In this document: positions 1-7,355 of the stretch, piece by piece | Layout: each line of letters begins with the position of its first letter | Numbering within the stretch: position 1 is the first letter of the stretch | Assembly (NCBI GenBank): GCA_964422185.1 | Contig: CAYRAG010000007.1 | Coordinates: 1 to 52,706, forward strand | Reading direction: 5' to 3' | Length of the DNA: 52,706 nt | Origin: CALXCT01 sp964422185 | Lineage (GTDB): Bacteria > Bacillota > Clostridia > Oscillospirales > Oscillospiraceae | Made by a program: the position numbers and the translations under genes | Notes under the pieces: model-generated | Told to the model about the DNA's origin: nothing | The model's input: the letters and a program-made list of their open reading frames with translations, nothing else | Databases searched by the model: none

Positions 1-1
1 C

Positions 2-1759
2 GGCGTGGAGCCCCAGTCTGAGACCGTATGGCGTCAGGCGGATCACTACCATGTGCCGCGGATGATCTATGTCAACAAGATGGACATCATGGGCGCGGAT
101 TTCTTCCATGTGCTCGACATGGTGCACGACCGTCTCAAGTGCAACGCCGTGCCCGTCCAGCTCCCGATAGGGAGCGAGGATACTTTCAGGGGCATCATCG
201 ACCTGGTGGAGATGGATGCCGACATTTACTACGACGAGATGGGCAAGGACATGCGTGTGGAGCCCATCCCGGAAGATATGGTGGAACTGGCGAAGGAATA
301 CCGCACGAAGCTGGTGGACGCCTGCGCGGACATCGATGAGGAAGTCATGATGCTGGCGCTGGACGAGAAGCCCATCCCTCAGGACATGCTCCGTGCGGTG
401 ATCCGCAGGGGCACCATTGAGAACAAAATCGTGCCCGTGACCTGCGGCTCGTCCTACCGCAACCGCGGCGTGCAGAAGCTGCTGGACGCCATTGTGGACT
501 ACATGCCCGCCCCCACGGATATCCCCGCCATCACCGGCGAGAATCCGGAGACGGACGAGGAGGAGGAGCGGCACTCCGACGACGACGCGCCGTTCTCCGC
601 CCTGGCGTTCAAGATCGTGACCGACCCGTTTGTCGGCCGGCTGTCCTTTATCCGGGTGTACTCCGGCACGCTGAAGACCGGCTCCTCCGTGCTCAACTCC
701 ACGAAGGGCCAGAAAGAGCGCATCGGCCGCATTCTGCAGATGCACGCCAACCACCGGGAGGACATCGAGGCCGTCTACTCCGGCGACATCGCCGCCGTGG
801 TGGGCCTGAAGAACACCACCACCGGAGACACCCTCTGCGACGAGAAGCACCCCATTATCCTGGAGTCCATGGAGTTCCCGGAGCCGGTGATCCGGGTGGC
901 CATTGAGCCCAAGACGAGAGCCGGCCAGGAGAAGATGGGCATCGCGCTTATGAAGCTGGCGGAGGAGGATCCCACTTTCAAGACCTACACGGACGAGGAG
1001 ACGGGCCAGACCATCATAGCCGGCATGGGCGAGCTGCATCTGGAGATCATCGTGGATCGTCTGCTGCGGGAGTACAAGGTGGAGGCGAATGTGGGTGCGC
1101 CCCAGGTCGCCTACAAGGAGACCATCCGCTCCGCCGTGGATCAGGAGACGAAATACGCCCGCCAGTCCGGCGGCAAGGGCCAGTACGGCCATGTCAAGAT
1201 CCATGTGGAGCCCAATGAGCCCGGAAAGGGCTACGAGTTTATCAACGCCGTCGTGGGCGGCGCCATTCCCAAGGAGTTCATCCCCGCGGTGGACGCCGGC
1301 ATTCAGGGCGCCATGCAGGGCGGCGTGCTGGCGGGCTATCCCGTGGTGGATGTGAAGGTCACGCTGTATGACGGCTCGTTCCACGAGGTGGACTCGTCCG
1401 AGATGGCGTTCAAGATTGCCGGTTCCATGGCGTTCAAGGAGGCCTGCCGCAAGGCGGATCCCGCGCTGCTGGAGCCCATCATGAAAGTGTCCGTCATCGT
1501 CCCGGACGAGTACCTGGGCACGGTCATCGGAGATCTGAACTCCCGCCGGGGACAGATCCTCGGCCAGGAGGTCCGGCCGGGCGCCATGCAGGTGGACGCG
1601 CTGGTGCCGCTGGCGAATATGTTCGGCTACGCCACCGATCTTCGCTCCTCCACCCAGGGCCGCGGCCAGTACACCATGGAGCCGCACAGCTATGTGGAGA
1701 TCCCGCGCAGCATCGCGGAGAAGATCATCAGCGAGCGCGGACGCGCCGGGATGGAATGA
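2..1759 (+). CDS. fusA: Elongation factor G, 3' part (5' end outside the window)
   Basis: This is translation factor EF-G, the GTPase that moves tRNAs and mRNA through the ribosome after peptide transfer. The reading frame is open from the first bases, and the fragment of about 585 residues lacks roughly the first 115 (P-loop and switch regions) of a protein of about 700. The NKMD guanine-specificity motif is visible near fragment residue 24. It is followed by the G' insert, an acidic linker rich in E and D near residues 185-195, the beta-barrel domain II, domain IV with its GKGQYGHV motif, and the C-terminal domain. It lies 113 bp upstream of tuf, the usual str-operon order. The gene appears intact; only the window edge cuts it. 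Confidence 0.97.
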   Translation, partial: GVEPQSETVWRQADHYHVPRMIYVNKMDIMGADFFHVLDMVHDRLKCNAVPVQLPIGSEDTFRGIIDLVEMDADIYYDEMGKDMRVEPIPEDMVELAKEYRTKLVDACADIDEEVMMLALDEKPIPQDMLRAVIRRGTIENKIVPVTCGSSYRNRGVQKLLDAIVDYMPAPTDIPAITGENPETDEEEERHSDDDAPFSALAFKIVTDPFVGRLSFIRVYSGTLKTGSSVLNSTKGQKERIGRILQMHANHREDIEAVYSGDIAAVVGLKNTTTGDTLCDEKHPIILESMEFPEPVIRVAIEPKTRAGQEKMGIALMKLAEEDPTFKTYTDEETGQTIIAGMGELHLEIIVDRLLREYKVEANVGAPQVAYKETIRSAVDQETKYARQSGGKGQYGHVKIHVEPNEPGKGYEFINAVVGGAIPKEFIPAVDAGIQGAMQGGVLAGYPVVDVKVTLYDGSFHEVDSSEMAFKIAGSMAFKEACRKADPALLEPIMKVSVIVPDEYLGTVIGDLNSRRGQILGQEVRPGAMQVDALVPLANMFGYATDLRSSTQGRGQYTMEPHSYVEIPRSIAEKIISERGRAGME

Positions 1760-1760
1760 C

Positions 1761-1812
1761 CGGCGAAATGCGCCGTATTTTGCTATTGCTTTTTTCCCGG
1801 CATTGCTATAAA
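1761..1812 (+). promoter_or_regulatory. fusA-tuf intergenic hairpin and likely tuf promoter
   Basis: A small hairpin (CGGCG/CGCCG, 1761-1775) is followed by a T-rich stretch and could act as a weak terminator or attenuator. A TATAAA-type -10 preceded by TGC lies at 1807-1812. No clear -35 is seen at 17 bp (TTGCTT at 1786 leaves only 15 bp), so this is a tentative extended -10 promoter giving tuf extra transcription. Confidence 0.4.
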
Positions 1813-1872
1813 ATAAGCGGCGCGATGAAATACGAATCACATTTTCAGTGACAATAAGGAGGATATCGTATC

Positions 1873-3075
1873 ATGGCTAAGGCAAAATTTGAAAGAACCA
1901 AACCCCATGTCAACATCGGCACGATTGGCCATGTGGACCATGGCAAGACCACTCTGACCGCTGCGATCACCAAGTGGCTGGCTATGAAGGGTCAGGCTCA
2001 GTACACCGACTACTCCAGCATTGACAAGGCTCCGGAGGAGCGCGAGCGCGGCATCACCATCAACACCGCCCATGTGGAGTATGAGACCGATGCCCGTCAC
2101 TATGCTCATGTCGACTGCCCGGGCCACGCGGACTATATTAAGAACATGATCACCGGTGCCGCTCAGATGGACGGCGCTATCCTTGTTATCTCCGCCGCGG
2201 ACGGCGTCATGGCGCAGACCCGCGAGCATCTGCTGCTGGCCCGTCAGGTGAATGTGCCCTCCGTGCTGGTCTTCCTGAACAAGGTCGATCAGGTGGACGA
2301 CGAGGAGCTGCTGGAGCTGGTGGAGATGGAAGTCCGCGAGACGCTGGACTTCTACGGCTTCCCCGGCGACGACACCCCCATCATCAAGGGCTCCGCGCTG
2401 AACGCCCTGGTGTCCGAGTCCACGGATCCCGACGCGCCCGAGTATCAGTGCCTGAAGGAACTGATGGACGCCGTGGATACCTGGATTCCCACCCCGCCCC
2501 GTGACGACACGCTGCCGTTCCTTATGCCCGTGGAGGATGTCTTCACGATCTCCGGCCGCGGCACCGTGGCGACCGGCCGTGTGGAGCGCGGTCTGCTGAA
2601 GGCCGGCGAGCAGGTGGAGATCGTCGGTCTGAGCGACGAGAAGCGCACCACCGTCGTCACCTCCATGGAGATGTTCCGCAAGACCCTGGACTACATCGAG
2701 GCCGGCGACAACGCGGGCTGCCTGCTGCGCGGCGTGGCCAAGACCGAGGTGGAGCGCGGCCAGGTTCTGTGCAAGCCCGGCTCCATTCAGCCCCACACCA
2801 AGTTCGTGGGCCAGGTGTATGTCCTGACGAAGGATGAGGGCGGCCGCCATACGCCGTTCTTTAACAACTACCGGCCCCAGTTCTACTTCCGCACCACCGA
2901 TGTGACCGGCGTCATCACCCTGCCCGAGGGCACCGAGATGTGCATGCCCGGCGACAATGTGGATATGAAAGTGGAGCTGATCACCCCCATCGCCATTGAG
3001 AAGGGGCTGCGGTTCGCCATCCGTGAGGGCGGCCGTACCGTGGGTTCCGGCGTGGTCATCGAGATCGACGAGTAA
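1873..3075 (+). CDS. tuf: Elongation factor Tu
   Basis: EF-Tu delivers aminoacyl-tRNA to the ribosomal A site as a GTP complex. The 400-aa length is normal. The P-loop GHVDHGKT lies at about residues 19-26, the DCPGH motif follows, NKVD is the guanine-specificity motif, and GSAL follows. Domain II begins near residue 210 and domain III, with the GGRHTPFF motif, near 310. The ATG is preceded by a good AAGGAGG site. Arginine codons are almost all CGC or CGT, as expected for a very highly expressed gene, which makes it a useful codon-use reference for this window. It is transcribed after fusA and ends at a strong terminator. Confidence 0.99.
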   Translation: MAKAKFERTKPHVNIGTIGHVDHGKTTLTAAITKWLAMKGQAQYTDYSSIDKAPEERERGITINTAHVEYETDARHYAHVDCPGHADYIKNMITGAAQMDGAILVISAADGVMAQTREHLLLARQVNVPSVLVFLNKVDQVDDEELLELVEMEVRETLDFYGFPGDDTPIIKGSALNALVSESTDPDAPEYQCLKELMDAVDTWIPTPPRDDTLPFLMPVEDVFTISGRGTVATGRVERGLLKAGEQVEIVGLSDEKRTTVVTSMEMFRKTLDYIEAGDNAGCLLRGVAKTEVERGQVLCKPGSIQPHTKFVGQVYVLTKDEGGRHTPFFNNYRPQFYFRTTDVTGVITLPEGTEMCMPGDNVDMKVELITPIAIEKGLRFAIREGGRTVGSGVVIEIDE

Positions 3076-3089
3076 TCATTTCAAGTCTG

Positions 3090-3122
3090 AAAAAGCAGCC
3101 GCCGCAAGGTGGCTGCTTTTTT
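3090..3122 (+). terminator. Rho-independent terminator of tuf
   Basis: The inverted repeat AAAAAGCAGCC...GGCTGCTTTTTT has a short GCAA loop and ends in a T run. It lies 15 nt after the tuf stop codon. Confidence 0.92.
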
Positions 3123-3165
3123 GGTCAGCCCATGTTTTGATTTTCAGGAGAATGGAGGATGCCAG

Positions 3166-4011
3166 ATGTCGACTTCCGGAATTAACCTGGAGGAGATTGC
3201 CAAAACCCTGAGCAGGTCGTTTGCCGGCCTGAGCCTGGAGATGATCATCCGGGCGGCGATCCTGCTGGGGATCTGCCTGCTTGTGATCAAGGTGATCCTC
3301 GCCGTGATGGACCGTGCGGCGGAGCGGATCAAGATGGAACCCGCCCTGCGCAGGATGATCCGCGGCGTGGTCAAGGTTGTGCTGCTGCTCATTACTATCA
3401 TGATTGTACTGGATCAGCTGGGTATCCCCATGACCTCGCTGATCGCGCTGCTGTCTGTCGCCGGACTGGCCATCTCTCTGAGCGTACAGAACTTCCTGTC
3501 CAATGTGGCGGGCGGCATCCAGATTCTCACCTCCCAGCCCTTTAAGGTGGGGGATTATGTGTCCACCGCCACCTGCGAGGGCACGGTGCGGGAAGTGGGG
3601 CTGTTCTACACCAAGCTGGTGACGCCGGACAACAAGCTGGTGCAGCTGCCCAACAGCAATGTGGTCGCCGCGGATATCACCAACTACTCCCATGAGCCCA
3701 CCCGCCGGGTGGATGTGGCGGTGTCCGCGTCCTATGACACGCCGCTGGAGGCCGTGAAGCGCGCCCTGCTGGACGCCGCCTCGACGGTGGAGGATGTGCT
3801 GGCGGATCCGGAGCCAAAAGTCCGGGTGACCCGGTACGGGGAGAGCGCCATCGACTATGTGCTCTGGGCGTGGTGCGAGCCGACGGTCTACTGGCAGGTC
3901 TACTACGGCCTGATGGAGGCGGTGAAGGCCAGCTTCGACCGTGAGGGGGTGGAGATGACCTACAACCACCTCAATGTCCATGTCATCGAGCAGGCGGAGG
4001 CCCGGCACTGA
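3166..4011 (+). CDS. Small-conductance mechanosensitive channel, MscS family
   Basis: This is a predicted homo-oligomeric membrane channel that opens under membrane tension to release solutes after hypo-osmotic shock. The 281-aa protein has hydrophobic segments at about residues 22-42 and 64-84 and a Gly/Ala-rich pore-lining helix (SVAGLAISLSVQNFLSN) near 90-110. The beta-domain motif KVGDYV and a cytoplasmic alpha/beta domain follow. The ATG at 3166 was chosen because GGAGG lies 7 nt upstream; upstream starts fall inside the tuf terminator. It ends 36 bp before the pseudouridine synthase gene and may be cotranscribed with it. Confidence 0.9.
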   Translation: MSTSGINLEEIAKTLSRSFAGLSLEMIIRAAILLGICLLVIKVILAVMDRAAERIKMEPALRRMIRGVVKVVLLLITIMIVLDQLGIPMTSLIALLSVAGLAISLSVQNFLSNVAGGIQILTSQPFKVGDYVSTATCEGTVREVGLFYTKLVTPDNKLVQLPNSNVVAADITNYSHEPTRRVDVAVSASYDTPLEAVKRALLDAASTVEDVLADPEPKVRVTRYGESAIDYVLWAWCEPTVYWQVYYGLMEAVKASFDREGVEMTYNHLNVHVIEQAEARH

Positions 4012-4047
4012 CAGGCCGCGGCCGGGACGGAGAGGGGGCAGGCGCGG

Positions 4048-4755
4048 ATGGAGCGGCTGGACAAACTGCTCGCCGGCACCGGGCGCTGGAGCCGGAAAGA
4101 GGTGAAGCAGCTGGTGCGGCAGGGCAGAGTCACGGCGGACGGCGCCGTCGCCGCCCGGCCGGAGGACAAATACCCGGCGGGCGCGGTGATCACCGTGGAC
4201 GGGGAGCGCGTGCGCTGCGGCGGGTATGTGTATGTCCTGCTCAACAAGCCCGCGGGCGTGCTCACCGCCACCCGGGACAGCGGCCGAACCACCGTGCTGG
4301 ATCTGCTGCCCGACTGGCTGCGCCGCACCGGCCTGTCCCCGGTGGGCCGGCTGGACAGGGACACGGAGGGGCTTCTCCTCCTGACGGACAACGGGCCGCT
4401 GGCGCACCGTCTGCTCTCCCCGAAGTACCATGTGAGCAAGACCTACTACGCCCGGGTGGACGGAAAGCTGGGGGAGGCGGATCGCGCCGCGCTGGCGGCC
4501 GGCATCACCCTGGGGGACGGCCTGCGCTGTCTGCCGGCGGAGCTGGAGATCCTGGAGGACGGGCACGCCTGCCGCATCACCCTGCGGGAGGGCAAGTACC
4601 ACCAGGTCCGGCGGATGCTGGCCGCCCGGAACGCCCCGGTCACCCTCCTGAGGCGGGTGGCCATGGGCCCGCTGTCCCTGGACGGGGATCTGGCGGCCGG
4701 CCAGTGGCGTTTCCTCACGGATTCGGAGCGCTTCGCACTGGAGGCCTCGACCTGA
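4048..4755 (+). CDS. Pseudouridine synthase, RsuA family
   Basis: This enzyme isomerises a uridine in RNA to pseudouridine. RsuA itself modifies 16S rRNA U516, but close relatives (RluB, RluE, RluF) act on 23S rRNA, so the target is not certain. The 235-aa protein has an N-terminal S4 RNA-binding domain (residues 1-50) and the catalytic signature GRLDRDTEGLLLLT with the nucleophile at Asp103. The KxYxVRRM-like motif (KYHQVRRM) lies in the C-terminal half. Length is normal for the family. Codon use is ordinary, with many CGG arginine codons. Confidence 0.9.
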   Translation: MERLDKLLAGTGRWSRKEVKQLVRQGRVTADGAVAARPEDKYPAGAVITVDGERVRCGGYVYVLLNKPAGVLTATRDSGRTTVLDLLPDWLRRTGLSPVGRLDRDTEGLLLLTDNGPLAHRLLSPKYHVSKTYYARVDGKLGEADRAALAAGITLGDGLRCLPAELEILEDGHACRITLREGKYHQVRRMLAARNAPVTLLRRVAMGPLSLDGDLAAGQWRFLTDSERFALEAST

Positions 4756-4792
4756 GATTCGGCATTTTCAACAAAAATTTCCGGAATTCCTA

Positions 4793-4821
4793 TTGAATTT
4801 ACTGAACGAACCCGCTATAAT
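4793..4821 (+). promoter_or_regulatory. Promoter of the CdaR/PucR regulator gene
   Basis: The -35 TTGAAT (4793-4798) and the perfect -10 TATAAT (4816-4821) are separated by 17 bp. They lie about 50 bp upstream of the GTG start of the next gene. Confidence 0.75.
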
Positions 4822-4871
4822 ACCGATGAGCGGGGAAAGCCGCAACAAAGCGGAAAGGGAGGAGATTTCGA

Positions 4872-5963
4872 GTGTCCAGCCGGGTATTTCAGAGCGTGGT
4901 CCTCCAGATGAGAGAGAGTACCGACCGCCCTGTAGGCGTGATCGACAGCGAGGGAACCATCGTATCGTGCAACGAACTGGCGTGGATTGGGGAAAAATGG
5001 CCAGAGGCCGCGGAAGCGCTCAACAGCTCCGACGGCTCGGTTCTGGCTGTGAACGGCAGGGTGTTCAAACCGCTGGCCGGCCTGGGCTCTCAGTTCGACT
5101 ACGCCGCTTTTGTGGAGGGGGACGACGAGCAGGCCAGGCTCATCTGTTCCATGGCGGTCATCGCGCTCAACGGCGCAAAGGCCTACTATGAGGAGAAGCA
5201 TGACAAGACCGCTTTCGTGAAGAATATCATCTGCGACAATATCCTGCTGGGAGACATCTATGTCCGGGCGAAAGAGCTGCACTTCGTGTCCGAGGCACCC
5301 AGGGCCGTCTTCCTGATCCGCCAGACGGGCACGCCGGACGCGTCCGCCATGGATGTGCTCCAGAGGCTGTTCCCGGATCGGCAGTCGGACTTTGTGCTGT
5401 CCACCAGCGAGACGGATCTGGTTCTGATCAAGCAGCTGGCGGACGGCTCGGATCCCGAGGAGGTCAACCGGATTGCCACCCTGGTGGAGGAGACCCTGGT
5501 GGAGGAGCTCCACGCCCATGTGGTCATCGGCGTGGGCACGGTGGTCAACCATGTGCGGGATCTCGCCCGGGCGTACAAGGAGGCCGGCGTGGCCATCGAT
5601 GTGGGCAAGGTGTTCGACACCGAGCGCTCTATCATCTACTACGAGAACCTGGGCATCGGCCGGCTGATCTATCAGCTGCCCACCACGCTGTGCGAGATGT
5701 TCCTGCAGGAGGTCTTTAAGAAAAATCCCATCGATGCGCTGGATCAGGAGACGCTGTTCACCATCAACAAGTTCTTCGAGAACAACCTGAATGTCTCCGA
5801 GACCGCACGCAAGCTGTTTGTGCACCGCAACACCCTGGTCTACCGGCTGGAGAAGATCAAGAAGCTGACCGGACTGGATCTGCGGCAGTTTGACGACGCG
5901 ATCACTTTCAAGGTCGCGCTGATGGTCAAGAAATATCTGACTTCCCGGGGTATCGAGTCCTGA
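4872..5963 (+). CDS. CdaR/PucR-type transcriptional regulator
   Basis: This is a predicted DNA-binding regulator of the CdaR (sugar diacid) / PucR type. Its ligand cannot be read from the sequence. The 363-aa protein has a PAS/GAF-like N-terminal half, a middle region with the VVIGVG(T)VV segment typical of the family's GGDEF-like linker, and a C-terminal PucR helix-turn-helix at about residues 300-350. The NVSETARKLFVHRNTLVYRL core is diagnostic. The GTG start follows a purine-rich GGGAGGAG site. The gene has its own promoter and terminator and no obvious target next to it. Confidence 0.85.
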   Translation: MSSRVFQSVVLQMRESTDRPVGVIDSEGTIVSCNELAWIGEKWPEAAEALNSSDGSVLAVNGRVFKPLAGLGSQFDYAAFVEGDDEQARLICSMAVIALNGAKAYYEEKHDKTAFVKNIICDNILLGDIYVRAKELHFVSEAPRAVFLIRQTGTPDASAMDVLQRLFPDRQSDFVLSTSETDLVLIKQLADGSDPEEVNRIATLVEETLVEELHAHVVIGVGTVVNHVRDLARAYKEAGVAIDVGKVFDTERSIIYYENLGIGRLIYQLPTTLCEMFLQEVFKKNPIDALDQETLFTINKFFENNLNVSETARKLFVHRNTLVYRLEKIKKLTGLDLRQFDDAITFKVALMVKKYLTSRGIES

Positions 5964-6006
5964 GAAGAAGAGAGAGGGCGCGGCGCCCTTTCGAACCTGC
6001 GATGAG

Positions 6007-6053
6007 ACACGGATTCGGGCCCCTGTACCGGGGCGCCCCGGATCCGTGTTTTT
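6007..6053 (+). terminator. Terminator after the CdaR/PucR gene
   Basis: ACACGGAT pairs with ATCCGTGT around a GC-rich inner region, and a T run follows. It lies 44-90 nt after the stop codon. Confidence 0.85.
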
Positions 6054-6080
6054 CCAACAAATGCCAATGCCGGAGGGGAG

Positions 6081-6659
6081 ATGACGGCGATGATGACCTG
6101 GGAGGAACTGGAGCGAACCTGCCTGACCTGTCAGAAGTGCGATCTGGCGGCCACCCGCACGAATGTGGTCTTCGGCACCGGCGTGCGCGACGCGGAGGTC
6201 ATGTTTATCGGGGAGGGCCCGGGCGAGAACGAGGATCTCCAGGGGGAGCCTTTCGTGGGCCGGGGCGGCAAACTGCTCGATGAGATGCTGACCATCATCG
6301 ACCTGGATCGGCGGAAGAACATCTACATCGCCAACATGGTCAAGTGCCGGCCGCCCGGAAACCGGGATCCGTCCGGCGAGGAGCAGGACATGTGCATCGG
6401 CTACCTGCGCAACCAGGTGGCGCTCCTCCGCCCCCGGATTATCGTGTGTCTGGGCCGGATTGCGGCCATGAAAGTGATCCGGAGCGACTTTAAGATCAGC
6501 GCGGAGCACGGGCACTGGTTCCAGAAAAACGGCGTCTGGCTCACCGCCCTGTTCCATCCCGCGGCGCTGCTGCGGGATCCGAGGCGCAGGCCGGATACCT
6601 TTGTCGATTTGAAATCCATCCAGGCGAAGATACGGGAGGTGTGCGATCACACCTACTGA
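6081..6659 (+). CDS. Uracil-DNA glycosylase, family 4 (iron-sulfur)
   Basis: This enzyme removes uracil from DNA to start base-excision repair. Motif GEGPGENED (residues 44-52) followed by GEPFVGRGGKLLD is the family-4 active site. The four cysteines expected to hold a [4Fe-4S] cluster are at 17, 20, 89 and 105. The HPAALLR segment near residue 160 is the second active-site motif. Three in-frame ATGs (6081, 6090, 6093) lie just after GGAGGGG; the spacing favours 6090 or 6093 over 6081, so the first few residues are uncertain. The length is normal, about 190 aa. Confidence 0.93.
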   Translation: MTAMMTWEELERTCLTCQKCDLAATRTNVVFGTGVRDAEVMFIGEGPGENEDLQGEPFVGRGGKLLDEMLTIIDLDRRKNIYIANMVKCRPPGNRDPSGEEQDMCIGYLRNQVALLRPRIIVCLGRIAAMKVIRSDFKISAEHGHWFQKNGVWLTALFHPAALLRDPRRRPDTFVDLKSIQAKIREVCDHTY

Positions 6660-6697
6660 GCGTACCCCGGCAGGGAGACAGAGAAGAGGGAGACAGG

Positions 6698-7195
6698 ATG
6701 ATCCATGAGGCGCAGCGGCTGGCCGCCCTGCTGTCCGACCTTTGCGGCGACTACGCGAAAGGCGGCGGCCCGGTGCGGGTCAGCGCCACATTTTCCAATC
6801 TGTTCCGCCGGTGGTTCTCCACGGATCCGGAGCGGGTCAGCGAGGAGGACAGCCGGTTTCTGGCCGAGGCCGCCCGGCTGACGGATGAACTGGCCGGAGA
6901 GCTGGCCTCCGCGGCGCGGGAGGATCCCGAGGCCGCACGGCGCGTCGCCGCCGGCGCGGTGGATCAGCTGCTGTTCTCCGTGCCGGCGAAGCCGACGAAC
7001 GACCGGGAGTGGTACCTGGTGGTGGCCGGCTATGAGAGCGGGAAGCTGTTCCCCTACCTCAGCCCGGAGGATCTGGCCCGGGTGCGGGACGAGATGTGCC
7101 GGCGCACGCCCAGGCGCATGATGCTGCCCAGACAGCTGGAACTGCTGGAACAGGCCGAGCGGCTGCTGGACGGCGCCGGACGGGAGCAGACCTGA
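6698..7195 (+). CDS. Conserved hypothetical protein, 165 aa
   Basis: I do not recognise this protein. It is predicted to be soluble and largely helical, with no signal peptide, membrane segment or cysteine cluster. The visible features are a SATFSNLFRRWF stretch near residue 30, an Ala/Glu/Arg-rich middle, and an EWYLVVAGYESGKLFPYLSPEDL segment near residue 105. The ATG at 6698 is preceded by an AGGGAGA site. It begins 38 bp after the uracil-DNA glycosylase gene and probably shares its transcript. A terminator follows, before mutS2. Confidence 0.7.
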   Translation: MIHEAQRLAALLSDLCGDYAKGGGPVRVSATFSNLFRRWFSTDPERVSEEDSRFLAEAARLTDELAGELASAAREDPEAARRVAAGAVDQLLFSVPAKPTNDREWYLVVAGYESGKLFPYLSPEDLARVRDEMCRRTPRRMMLPRQLELLEQAERLLDGAGREQT

Positions 7196-7202
7196 GCGCA
7201 GG

Positions 7203-7239
7203 GAGCGCCCTGCCCGCCGGGCCCGGGGCGTTCTTTTTT
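7203..7239 (+). terminator. Terminator before mutS2
   Basis: GAGCGCCCTG pairs, with two wobbles, with CGGGGCGTTC, and a run of six Ts follows. Confidence 0.75.
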
Positions 7240-7355
7240 CACGGAACATTCCCCGCGCTCCCGGATTTCCGGAGCGTGCGGTCAGAGAGAAACCGTCCCC
7301 GGGTGTGCCGGGGGAGACGAAGACGGGATGTATCCCGGAGGGGAGGGCGCCGCCC

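Noticed and set aside
3076..4602. Long open frame of 508 codons opposite mscS and the rsuA-family gene
   Set aside because: It is a GC-rich shadow of two clear genes on the other strand, has no recognisable domain, and runs through the tuf terminator.
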